Shown: piece after piece, positions 34,201 to 43,861 of the stretch
How positions within the stretch are numbered: position 1 is the first letter of the stretch
How the letters are laid out: every line of letters begins with the position of its first letter
Assembly: GCA_963422465.1 (NCBI GenBank)
Contig: OY730174.1
Coordinates: 1,364,001 to 1,428,000, forward strand
From: Lichina pygmaea
Taxonomy: Eukaryota > Ascomycota > Lichinomycetes > Lichinales > Lichinaceae
Direction: 5' to 3'
DNA length: 64,000 nucleotides
Program-made: the position numbers and the translations under genes
Notes under the pieces: model-generated
What the model was told of the DNA's origin: nothing
Seen by the model: only the letters and a program-made list of their open reading frames with translations
Database searches by the model: none

Positions 34201-35491
34201 AGCCTGCGCGCCGTCAGCGAGGTCGTCGGCGGCGGCGGCGACGGCATCAAGAAGGAGCTGCGCATCGACTTTGTTGGCGAGGAGGGCGTCGACGCCGGCG
34301 GCCTGCGCAAGGAATGGTTTCTGTTGTTGGTGCGGGACGTCTTTGATCCCAGCTACGGTACCCAGCCCCTCCTCCTATCTTCTCGCGCCTTCTTCCTTCA
34401 TTCTCCTTTTCGGTCCCGTCGGTCACTCCTTTCTGGTGCAAGGCTGAGCTGTGCAACGGTGTCTTCTTGATGCAAAAGGCCTCTTCAGCTACGACGACGA
34501 CTCCCACTACTGCTACTTCAACCCCAGCTGTCTCGAGACGTCGGATCAGTTCTTCCTCGTCGGCGTCCTGCTCGGTCTCGCCATCTACAACCTGACGATC
34601 CTGGACGTGGCGCTGCCGCCGTTCGCGTTCAAGCGGCTGCTGGCGTCGGCGCCGGCGTCGACGTCCTCGCCCGGTCTCCTCCCCAGCACGGCCGCGATGA
34701 CGCGGATACCGCAGAGCTTGACGCTCGACGACCTCGCCGAGTACCGACCCGCGCTGGCGCACGGCCTCCGACAGCTCCTGCAGTACGACGGCGACGACGT
34801 CGAGGAGGTGTTCTGCCTGGACTTTGTCGTCCCCGTCGAGCGCTACGGGCAGGTCGTGCACGTGCCGCTGCGACCGGACGGCGAGCACGTGCCCGTCACC
34901 AAGGCCAACCGCCGCGAGTACGTCGACCTGTACGTGCAGTTCCTGCTCGACGGCTCCGTCGCGCGTCAGTTCGACCCTTTCCGTCGAGGCTTCTACACCG
35001 TCTGCGGCGGCAGCAGCAGCGGCGGCAACAACGCCCTCTCGCTGTTCCGGCCCGAGGAGATTGACCTCCTGGTGCGGGGGTCCGGGCGCGACGAGCCGCT
35101 CGACATATCGACGCTGCGGGCCGTGGCCGTGTACGAGAACTGGCCGTCGTCGTCGTCGTCGTCGTTGTCTTCGTCGCCGCCGCCAGGACCGTCAGGCGCC
35201 GGCGAGCCCGGCGAGCCCGTGATCGGCTGGTTCTGGGCCTTCCTCGAGCGGCTCGCGCCGCGCGACCAGCGCAAGCTGCTCTGCTTCGTGACCGGCTCGG
35301 ACCGGGTACCGGCCCTCGGCGCGGCGCACCTCGCGATCCGGCTCGTCTGCGCCGGCGACGACTGCGACCGCTTCCCCTTTGCCCGGACCTGCTTCAACTC
35401 GCTCTGTCTGTGGCGCTACGGCGCGCAGGACAAACTCGAGGAGAAGCTCTGGCGGGCCGTCGTCGACAGCGAAGGCTTCGGATTGAGATGA
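31215..35491 (+). CDS. HUL4: HECT-type E3 ubiquitin ligase, HUL4-like
   Basis: It transfers ubiquitin from an E2 to substrates through a thioester on a C-terminal cysteine. I read three exons, 31,215-31,863, 31,934-34,357 and 34,479-35,491, with GT..AG introns of 70 and 121 nt; the frames join exactly to give 1,361 residues. The N-terminal part has RSLSNPFPALFGSARRSD, an acidic run and a zinc-binding segment (GRCMTCGSVTRW, FCCAECSTVNDL), then LSLERTQAIVDRCI, all as in fungal Hul4 proteins. Low-complexity Gly and Ser runs fill the middle. The HECT domain spans about the last 400 residues: DFVGEEGVDAGGLRKEWFLL, then across the second intron YG/LFSYDDDSHYCYFNPSC, VGVLLGLAIYNLTILDVALP, and near the end the catalytic Cys in FARTCFNSLCLW. 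The start is less sure: ATG 31,215 is the first in frame after the microsatellite. Confidence 0.88.
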
Positions 35492-35541
35492 CGGGGGGAT
35501 GCCTGCATCTGCACCCGTACCTGTACCTGTACTCGTACACT

Positions 35542-35570
35542 GGGGGGGGGGGGGGGGGGGGGGGGGGGGG
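35542..35570 (+). repeat. Poly-G tract of 29 bases
   Basis: An unbroken run of 29 G starts 51 bases after the HUL4-like stop codon, probably in its 3' UTR. It is a likely site of length error in sequencing or assembly. Confidence 0.9.
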
Positions 35571-36907
35571 AGACGAGAGATGTGAGGGTCACTGCTCGAA
35601 GATGACCTGTACGATATCCCAGAGAGGACAGGAGACGTGAGGGGTGCGTGAGGACATGTGGGTAGGTAGGTGTTCAGGCAACAAGACATCGAGCCTCGAC
35701 TCTCGACTCTTCACAACAACGGTGTGGCATGGGGATCGGGGACGCAGTGATCTTCCCTCTCTCCTCCGGACGCAAGAAGAGGAAAGAGAAAGGGGGCAAG
35801 GAAGGGCAAGGAAAGGAAGGAGTTGGGGATGACTTTGACCGGCTGTCGACGGGGAGTTTTACATATACCTACCGTATCTACATGTGTATATAGATGCGTG
35901 TGTGTGTGTGTGTGTGTGTGCGAAGCTCTACTGTACAGTAGTACGGAATAATATCCATAGTCCCTGTTGTCTTTTCGTCTCCAGTACGTACGTACAGCAC
36001 CGAAGCTTCATCGCCGGTGCTTGCTACCATCCTACGACCGTTGAACTAAATCTGGCTGACAAGTCGAACATAGATGCTGTGGTGGTGTTTACGTTACGTA
36101 CATACGTACGGAGTACCGGCACGGTAGTACAGTACAGACGTACAGAGTACTCCGCTCATACGTACTCTGTACAGTAGGAAGAATTACTGTCGAAAGTCTG
36201 TTGACCATGGCCCCCTCCCCCCAATTACAAGTAAGTGAGCCCAAGAGCGGGGCGGGGCCGACGTGGTGGGGCTGAAGCTTCTGCCTGGCTTGCGCGGCTT
36301 ACGCGGTTTACGCGGCTTGTGCGGCTTACCGTGTGCGGCTTGGCCCCCGCCGGCTTGGCCCGCTCCCCGCTTCTAGGCAACGTACTCGTACGTAACAGTA
36401 CGGTACGTACATTACCCCTCCAACTCGACACACACCGCTACGTATGTACGATACGTACAGTATGTATGTATCACAGGGCCTCTCCCAGTAGTATCGCGAC
36501 TGTAGATGATTAGCTCGGGCTTCGAGTCGGTGCATACAGTACGGCATATAAGAGCTTCAGACACCTGATGGCGACGCGGTCCGCAACGGGGCAGGTGCCG
36601 GTAGATATAGGTACTTTGCATATCGTTGAAAAGCTTCGTCGCAAGGTCGACGATAGGTACTCGTAAAAGTAACAATGGCGCAGAACTCTAGGTCCCGTCC
36701 GTCGTCTCTTCCGCCGAGATCCGGCGGCAACCCCTATGTCTGCCTTGACTACGTCTTTTTTATCTCGTCTTGTCTTGTGGTCTTGCTGACCGGTATCCTT
36801 TTCCTCACGTTCCCTTCTCTCACACCCAGATATCTTGTCTGATTGGAGACCACCGGTACCATATTCCATCACGAGAGACGACGGACGAGAAAGGAGAAAC
36901 GGCAGCG
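35571..36907. other. Spacer between the HUL4-like and polyol dehydrogenase genes
   Basis: No gene is recognised. It contains a GT repeat (35,898-35,920), GTAC/TACGTA-rich stretches (about 35,980-36,180 and 36,385-36,470) and a short array of 9-10-base GCGGCTTAC-like units (about 36,290-36,345). The last few hundred bases are presumably the promoter and 5' UTR of the next gene. Confidence 0.5.
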
Positions 36908-38689
36908 ATGGCCGACCTTCCCAAGACCATGAAGGCACTCCGGTACGTGAATACTTTGTAGAAAAGAAGCTTGCAGATCTACGAGCGGTGGTCGAGGTAA
37001 CAGTCCTTCGCCGCCAGATACTCGAAGCCGAAGGAGTACGGCATCGTCGAGGTTCCGCTTCCGGAAGTCCCCGATGACTACATCCTCGTGAGTGACGAAC
37101 GATCACTCAGCCAGCGAAGATATGTGAGAGAGAGAGAGAGAATCGGAGCTGACCACCTCGCCAGATCAAAGTCAAGGCTTGTGGTGTCTGCGGAACGGTC
37201 GGTTCGGATCCATCTCCACGGACGGTGCGATGGAGCGTTGATGGCCCTCTCGCGGACAGGACTTGCATATCCACGAGGGAGAATTCATCGCCAAGGTGGG
37301 TACCTCTGCTGCTCTTATATGCCCGTGGCCTGACGCCCTTGGTGGCTACCCCGTACCCTTGGTGGACCCTTGTGCGCGGTCGACTACCACAGACCCCCGC
37401 ACTCACCCCCTGATTTCCAGATGGACCGTCTTCGCGCTGACTTTGCTCGTGTCCTAGTTTCCGCTGATCCCCGGTTGGGCCACGAACCCCGCATCGCTTT
37501 ACTCGTAGGCTCGCCCGGCTGATCGTCTGCTCAGGACATGAGACCGTCGGCGTCGTCGCTGCGCTTGGCAAGGAGGTCAAGGGTTTCGAGGTTGGCGACC
37601 GTGTGGTCGCTGACAACTCGGAACTCTGCGGCACCTGCTTCTACTGCCGACGCGGACAGTGAGCGATGCCGTCGGCCTGGCCACCGCCGACTCTTCCTCT
37701 GATCGTTGCGCTAGACTCTTGCTCTGCGAGAATTTCGAGGCCCACGGCGTGACCAGTGAGTGTGACCTCGACGATATCATCGACATGCCGCATGCTGATT
37801 CGATGCAGTGAACGGCGGTTTCGCCGAGTACTGCGCCTACACCGCCGGACGCGTCTTCAAGTTCAACAACCTCTCGGACGTTGATGCGACCCTGCTCGAG
37901 CCTGCTTCGTGTGCCTGCCACGGTCTGGAGAAGATCGCACCCCGCATGGGCTCGACCGTGCTCATGTTCGGTGCCGGGCCCACTGGATTGGTGAGTGTTC
38001 CGAAGGGATGCCACGCGTTGCCGTGACTCAGCTCATCGGATGCTTGCCGTAGGTTCTCGCCCAGCTTCTCCGGCGCAACGGTGGATGCCGCGTCGTCGTT
38101 GCCGCCCCGCAGGGTCTCAAGATGGACCTTGCGAAAAGGCTCGACGCCGGCGACGAGTACGTCGAACTGTCCCGCTCGAACCCGGAAGAGCAGTTCAAGC
38201 GGATCAAGGGGGAAAACCCGTACGGTGCGTCGACTTCGGCGCGGCTCGTGGGCCGAATCGTCCGCTGATTTCACGGCCCCGTCCTAGGGTTCGACATCGT
38301 GGTCGAGGCGACGGGCTCCGCCAAGATCCTGGAAGACGCGATCAACTACGTCCGACGAGGCGGCAAGTTGGTCGTGTACGGCGTGTACTCGAGCTCGGCT
38401 CGCGTGAGCTGGCCTCCGAGCAAGATCTGTACGTGACGACGAGACGACGGTAAGCTCTGCCTTCGTCCAAGCCGCTGCTGACGCTTGTGCGCCAGTCGGC
38501 GACGAGATCACCATCCTCGGCTCCTTCTCGGAGGTGTACATGTTCCCTCCTGCGATCGACTATCTCGACAGCGGCAAGGTCAAGGTGGCCGGCATCGTCA
38601 ACAAGACCTTCAAGCTCGAGCAATGGGCCGAGTGTCTCGAGAGCATGCGGAACAAGAGCGCCGTCAAGGCCGCCATCGTCTTCGATTAG
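36908..38689 (+). CDS. Zinc-dependent polyol dehydrogenase, D-arabinitol/sorbitol dehydrogenase-like
   Basis: A medium-chain dehydrogenase that oxidises a sugar alcohol with NAD(P). Eleven exons join in frame to 347 residues, the family's usual length: 36,908-36,942, 37,018-37,087, 37,165-37,197, 37,260-37,295, 37,458-37,473, 37,535-37,658, 37,715-37,755, 37,809-37,990, 38,053-38,224, 38,288-38,428 and 38,496-38,689. All ten introns have GT..AG ends. Motifs in order: start MADLPKTMKALRYSKPKEYG; catalytic zinc site ACGVCGTD (Cys44) and GHE (His65, Glu66); structural zinc cysteines in ELCGTCFYCRRGQLLLCENF; Rossmann loop FGAGPTGLVLAQ; VVVEATGSAKILEDAI; end KSAVKAAIVFD. It resembles fungal D-arabinitol dehydrogenases, but substrate and cofactor cannot be settled here. 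Exon 5 is only 16 nt. Its 3' end faces that of the eS10 gene. Confidence 0.9.
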
Positions 38690-39284
38690 GGTCTGGCCGA
38701 CAACTGTTTCCCTCATGGCCGCCGCGACGTTCGTTACCGGATGACCTTCTCTTGTCAATGTTTAGCGCCATACTAAATCAATTAGATTTTATTCGGAGCT
38801 GTATCTTAAATTGTAGTGCCGTGAAGTAGGGCCCCCTTTTTGGGTGATATCACTTGTAGGAGATGGTTACAGTACAAACCAAGGAGAGAAGACTGGCATA
38901 CGATGCCATACCAAGGAGCTGTGCTGTAACGCTTGTAGATATCTGACGCGCCGTACTTCTGTACCTACAGTATGTACATACCTACCGGTAGGTGGGCGTG
39001 GTGGGCGCGGTGGGGTACAGCTAGTATAGGACAACTCTGAAGAGCTGGTGCTCCTGCCGAGCTTCCGGGACGGAGTGCAGCCTTGCAGTACGACGCCGCC
39101 GGAAAGAGAGCTACGGATGGGACGGATGATGGAACCGTGGGCCTGTGGACGATGTTGTCTTGGTTCTCACACGGTCGACTTTGCAGGGGATGACTTGCGC
39201 GCGTCTTTTCGCAACTGTTCGCGCGCCGCGGTCTTGCGAGTACAACCTTCCCCAGCCCCCCCTTTCAAACCGCCCTCGAGATGA
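38690..39284. other. Convergent 3' spacer
   Basis: The stretch lies between the 3' ends of the dehydrogenase (+) and eS10 (-) genes. I see no gene. It has a short GTACCTACAGTATGTACATA-type palindromic stretch near 38,960 and a GGTGGGCG run near 38,990. Confidence 0.5.
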
Positions 39285-40170
39285 TCATGACGGAGTCGAA
39301 GAAGGAGGAGCACCGCGTCCACGACCAAAACCGCCTCGACTTGAGATTGTTGAAGAGCAGAGTTAGCGGAAGATAGGACAACAACATTCGCCCGCTCATC
39401 CCCGGCCATGGATAGGATGCTTGAGCAGAGGAGAGACGGGATGAGAAGAGACGGGAAACGTACAACTGCGGTGCAAACTCCCCCGGCGCTCCACCCTCCT
39501 TGCCGTCACCGGCATCGCGACGCCGATAGCCTCCCGAATCTCCGCCGCGCTCGCTCCGGAATCCGCCGCCAGGCGGTCCACCTCTGCCGCCGGGACGTCG
39601 GTCGCGGTCATCGCCACCCATCATGCCTCGCGGGGGTGCATGCGACCGCTGCTGCTTGATGTGTGTGGCAGGAACAATCTCTGCGGGGATGTGCAGCCAT
39701 TCGCGGAGGTAGTCAAGGCCTTCGGGTGTGAGTGTGTAGTAGTACCATTGCCACGAGAACTGCGTCTTCAGGTAATTCCGCGACGTGAGCGATTGGCAGG
39801 CTTTGACGACCTGAACGAGCGGCATGTCAGCTATGATTGATAGGAGCCTCGAGAGCGGACGAGCTGAAAGACGTACGAAGAGGTTCTTGGTGTCTATCTC
39901 GGCATGCTTCGCAAGGTTGTAGTCTTTCTTGGCCACGAGAACACCCTCTATAGTCCATTCCTCCAACAGTCAGATGCCGGTTCCGTTCGCGAGTCTTGAA
40001 TCACGCTGAGATTTTGCCTGCAGCTCCCACACCTCGATCACGCCGCGACGAGACTCACCCTTAAAGAGGTACTCGTGGATCTTCTTCCGGTCTGCTTTAG
40101 GAATGAGCCTGCGAGTCAACCTCGGTCAGCCTAAAATATTCCGCCGATGAGCGTGATACTAGACGTACAT
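39285..40170 (-). CDS. RPS10: 40S ribosomal protein eS10
   Basis: A small-subunit ribosomal protein at the mRNA entry/beak side of the 40S. Five exons on the minus strand, 40,170-40,169, 40,108-40,059, 39,947-39,877, 39,810-39,464 and 39,339-39,285, join in frame to 174 residues. The winged-helix (plectin/S10) domain is clear: MLIPKADRKKIHEYLFKEG, VLVAKKDYNLAKHAEIDTKN, SLTSRNYLKTQFSWQWYYYT, LTPEGLDYLREWLHIPAEIV and PATHIKQQRSHAPPR. An RGG-type tail follows (DRRPGGRGGPPGGGFRSERG), ending FRGGFGRGRGAPPSSTPS. The start codon is split: exon 1 gives only AT and exon 2 gives the G. Reading straight on from 40,170 meets a stop after three codons, so splicing is needed. Divergent from SDE2. Confidence 0.93.
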
Positions 40171-40440
40171 CTTGACGGTACGCTGTCGGCCAAGATACCC
40201 TTCACAGGACCGTGTAGCTGAGGTCAAGAATCAGGAGTGGTGACCGAACTTTTACCGCTCCTCAAACCGGGATGTGCGCAGGTGGGGAAGCCCTAAATTC
40301 ATAAGTCTTGCGATCATGTGACTTGGCCTGGTTATGTCAGCGTCAAGTCTTCTGAAGTTGCCTTACGTATCCCGTCATTCTTGTTCCCAACCACGCCAAC
40401 CCACCACCGAACCACCCTCGAACCGTCTACCACCGCCATC
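40171..40440. promoter_or_regulatory. Divergent promoter between RPS10 and SDE2
   Basis: The start codons of the two genes lie 270 bp apart and point away from each other, so both promoters must lie in or overlap this stretch. It contains AATTCATAAGTC and CATGTGAC words but no obvious TATA box. Shared control is plausible but not shown. Confidence 0.6.
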
Positions 40441-41406
40441 ATGGAGCGACAAATCAATATCCTCCTCAAGACCTTCGCTGGCCTGGGTCTCCCGTCGACG
40501 CTCGTCGTCCAGGAAGACGCGTCATGCAGCATCTCGGATCTCACGTCGCATCTCATCGACCGTCTCCCTCCTCTCACAGACACCCGGCTGATCTTCACGA
40601 CCACCTCGAACAAACAACTCCTATCATCCTGCCAGGCGCCAATCTCGTCTCTTCTGTCGAACGCTGCAGATGACGACTTCATCTCCCTTAGACTATCGAT
40701 TCCGGTATGTGGCGGCAAAGGAGGATTCGGCTCCCAACTCCGAGCCGCCGGTGGACGCATGTCGTCTCGGCGCAAGAAGAACCAAGGCGAGAACAACGGG
40801 TCGAACAGAAATCTGGATGGCAGGAGACTACGCACGGTCACGGAGGCCAAGGCTTTGGCCGAGTACCTGGCCTTGAAGCCCGAGATGGAGAAGAAGGAAA
40901 AGGACGCGCGTCGGAAGCGGTGGGAGCAGGTGATCGAACTTGCTGATCGAAAGCAAGAAGAGATGAAGTCCGGCGGCAAGGCAAGAGTCGATGGCAAGTG
41001 GGTCGAAGAGAAGGAAGAGGCGGGCGAGCGAACGCGGGAGGCTGTGCTCGCGGCGATGAAATCAGGCAACTACCGGGACAATCTGCTGGTCAAGCCGGGG
41101 AATGGCTCTGCCGGAGCTCTGTCTTCCAGCGACGAGAACAGTGACGGGGACGAGTCTGGGGTATCAGGTCCATCTTCGGCCACATCGGCGTCACCATCGT
41201 CATCGAAACCGAAAGCTGTGTCGACACGAAAGTTTGTGGGGTTCGATGACGACGATGAATTTATGAGCGACGAGGACGACGAAGAAGAGGACGGGGAGGA
41301 CGAGGAGGATGTAGACGACGAAAGGCAAGACGACGAAGAGGGGGACGAAGAGATGGAGGACATTGCCGAGCGTGAAGTGTCTGGGAAGGGAAAAGCAAAG
41401 GCATGA
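40441..41406 (+). CDS. SDE2: SDE2 splicing and telomere-maintenance protein
   Basis: In fission yeast Sde2 is made as a ubiquitin-fold precursor. It is cut after a Gly-Gly pair, and the Lys-started product then joins the spliceosome, helping to excise selected introns and maintain telomeric silencing. Here a single exon codes for 321 residues from ATG 40,441. The ubiquitin-like part is residues 1-92, followed by the cleavage motif GGKGGFGSQLRAAGGRMSS (Gly91-Gly92, then Lys93), which is diagnostic. A basic, helical region follows (NLDGRRLRTVTEAKALAEYL, KEKDARRKRWEQVIELA). A serine-rich stretch and a strongly acidic tail (FVGFDDDDEFMSDEDDEEED onward) end the protein. An in-frame extension upstream to 40,318 lacks an ATG and is not used. 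Confidence 0.92.
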   Translation: MERQINILLKTFAGLGLPSTLVVQEDASCSISDLTSHLIDRLPPLTDTRLIFTTTSNKQLLSSCQAPISSLLSNAADDDFISLRLSIPVCGGKGGFGSQLRAAGGRMSSRRKKNQGENNGSNRNLDGRRLRTVTEAKALAEYLALKPEMEKKEKDARRKRWEQVIELADRKQEEMKSGGKARVDGKWVEEKEEAGERTREAVLAAMKSGNYRDNLLVKPGNGSAGALSSSDENSDGDESGVSGPSSATSASPSSSKPKAVSTRKFVGFDDDDEFMSDEDDEEEDGEDEEDVDDERQDDEEGDEEMEDIAEREVSGKGKAKA

Positions 41407-41669
41407 TGCTGGCTTACTCTCCCTTTTGGTCGGCCACCATCGTCGTCTACTTCGCCGCCAGACTCGGAGGATGGTGTTCACTGGTTGCAGATGGGTCTTG
41501 GGTTTATTTACCTCTGTTTTCTCGGCGTGATTGCGTACGATAATGCATGGGAATTGATAGCGTTCAGCAGTCGAGACTCCAGAATGTGTGCGCTGTTCCC
41601 CTTTGCATACTCCATTTTTTGGTGATGGAAGGCACGAAAGTTTACGGTCATCAGCTAGCTCAACACCAT

Positions 41670-43588
41670 TTTTTTTGTATTTGATTCTTACACTGATAGT
41701 AGCTTTTCAGCCATGCAGATCTTCTAGCTAAGAGTGAGTCTCTTCAGAAAACCTTTAAAGGAATAAAAACTGAAGACTGGGAGTGACTAGGGAATGTAGG
41801 AAAAGGAAATCTTGTAGTGTCTGGTAGAAAGGAAACTTCTAGATATTAGAGTGTGAATAGTGGAGTTTGAAAGCCAGATTAAACTGGTTTAGCCTTTTCA
41901 AAAACATAAACCAGTATAGAAACTTCTGTAGAAGTTCTGGGTTTGAAATAATAGAAGTGAAATCTTGAGAATTAAAAAGGGCTTGCTGTCTTTGACTTAA
42001 GTACAGAGAGCATGAAGAGGTGATATGTTTCACTGTCTCTTCTGCTTGACCACAAATGCATAAAGGAGTAGGAAAATCTGGAACTCCAGCTCTGAATAGA
42101 AAACTTGCCAGGCCAATTCTCCCAGTTCTGGTTTGTAGTAGCAGGCTTACCTCAGCTTTCTGTAACTTTTTGTAGAGCTTCAGATTGTTGTGGTGGGGCT
42201 TTTGGCAAAACACCTGCCACCCAGAGTAGCTTCTTCTTTTCTTCTTCTCCCATTAGTCTTCCCACTCTTTAACAAAGAGCTTCTGTAGTTCTTTTTTTGA
42301 ACTAGCCTGGTTAGTAGTTATTTGGTTTAACCAAGTGAACTTCCAGTAGGGAGAGATAGTTGGAGATTCCTTTAAAGGTTTCTTCAGGGAAGAGACATAG
42401 TGGGAGATATTAGAAAAAATATTGTCTAGAAGTGATTTCAGAGAGAAGGTTTGAATAGAAGAGAGGAAACAGACTGTGTGAAATTTGAAATAGAGATCTA
42501 GAGGTAAAAGAAAAAGCTCACTCTCTAATAAGAAAGATGGAGTGGCTTTGAAGGCACCTCCAATAAGTCTTAGATATTTGTTCTGGAATATGATAAGAGA
42601 GGAAATATTAGAAGATTTTCTTAGAGGATTGAACCAGATCCCCACTACATAGCTCAGGAAGGATCTGAGTATTGCAGTATACACAAGACATGATGTGAGG
42701 ACTGGGAAACCCCAAGTAGAATATGAAGTTCTGGAGAAAGAGAAGAGTGCTTTCTGGGCTTTTTAAAGAATAATTCTCTGGTGCTTATGCCAGTGGAGTT
42801 TTACATCCAGGTACACTCCTAATACTCACACTTCTTCTTTTAGTCTTAGAATCATATTCCCCAGTCTGAGCTTAAGCAGAAGATTGTCTGATCTTCTTCT
42901 GGAAAAATGAAGTATTTCATATTTCTCAGGAGAGAAAACTATTCCATGTCTTGCAGCCCATGATAGACATTTGAGGTGTGTGTTCTTCAACTTCAGAAGG
43001 TTGCTTTTTAGGGAGTGTCCAAATGTAAGCAGATTTGTATCATCTGCAAATCCCAGAGCAGAAACACCAGTGGAATGAGAATGTACAGTTTCATGTAGTT
43101 CAGAAATATAAAATAGAAAAAGAATAGGAGATAAAGGGGAACCTTGGGGAACTCCACAGTGAATAGGAATAGAGGAAGACTCAGAGTCATCAAACACAAG
43201 AGTGGTAGAGTGACTGGTGCAGAAAAAGAAAATCCAGGAAGATAGCCAGAGAGGAATTTCTTTTCTCTCTAGGATTTGTTGGAGGATCTTAGGTAGAACT
43301 CTATTATAGGCTTCTGAGATATCTAGAGAGAGTAGAGATGCAACCATGCCTTTCTTCCAGACTTTTTCCACTTGGGAGATCAGTAGAAAGAGTGCTGATT
43401 CAGTTGATCTTCTTTTTCTGAAGCCCATCTAGATTTCTGGCAAAAGTTTAGCTTCTTCTGCTACCTTGCTTAGCCTGGCTGCTGTAATAGCTTCTATCAG
43501 CTTGCCAGTTGTGTTGAGCAAAGCTATAGGGTACCAGGCTTTAGCTTGGTTATAGCTTTCTTTGCCAGGTTTTCTTAGACAGACTGTC
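41670..43588 (-). mobile_element. LINE-6, 3' part (end of ORF2 and 3' UTR)
   Basis: A minus-strand LINE of the same family as LINE-2 and LINE-3. It covers the reverse transcriptase (VASLLSLDISEAYNRVLPKI, SALGFADDTNLLTFG), the terminal finger (LCICGQAEETVKHITSSC) and a 3' UTR ending in an A-rich tail (T-rich on plus) at 41,670. The partner 5' part is 48,915-49,637. The whole block is bounded by a perfect 13-bp duplication, AGCTCAACACCAT (41,657-41,669 and 49,638-49,650). It has several stops, including the TGA at 42,828-42,826 shared with LINE-2 and LINE-3. Confidence 0.88.
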
Positions 43589-43861
43589 TGTGACAAGGCA
43601 ATAGCAGAGCAGAACTCAAGCCTAACTGATTCAGTAACCTTGACCTGACTTGGCTTAAGACTTGAGACTTGGATTGATGTACAAGACAAAAGACAAGAAA
43701 GGAAAAGAGAAAAGAAGAAGAGAAGAAGCTGGGGGAGCAGGAGAAGTTCTTATAGGCAGGGGATCAGACAACAGCGGAGCAAGCAGGCAACAGTGTAGAT
43801 GGGACTTCCCAGCAAGATGCGTGACTTGTGCCAGATATGCAACTGGGCCAGAACTGTGATA
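43589..43861 (-). repeat. GypC downstream LTR
   Basis: About 273 bp, matching the GypA LTRs in reverse orientation. On plus it starts TGTGACAAGGCAATAGC. Where it differs from the other GypC LTR it mostly has A on plus where the other has G. Confidence 0.9.

Noticed and set aside
40318-40440. N-terminal extension of SDE2 from 40,318
   Set aside because: It starts with GTG, has no ATG, and would put residues before the ubiquitin-like fold that normally begins at the N-terminus.
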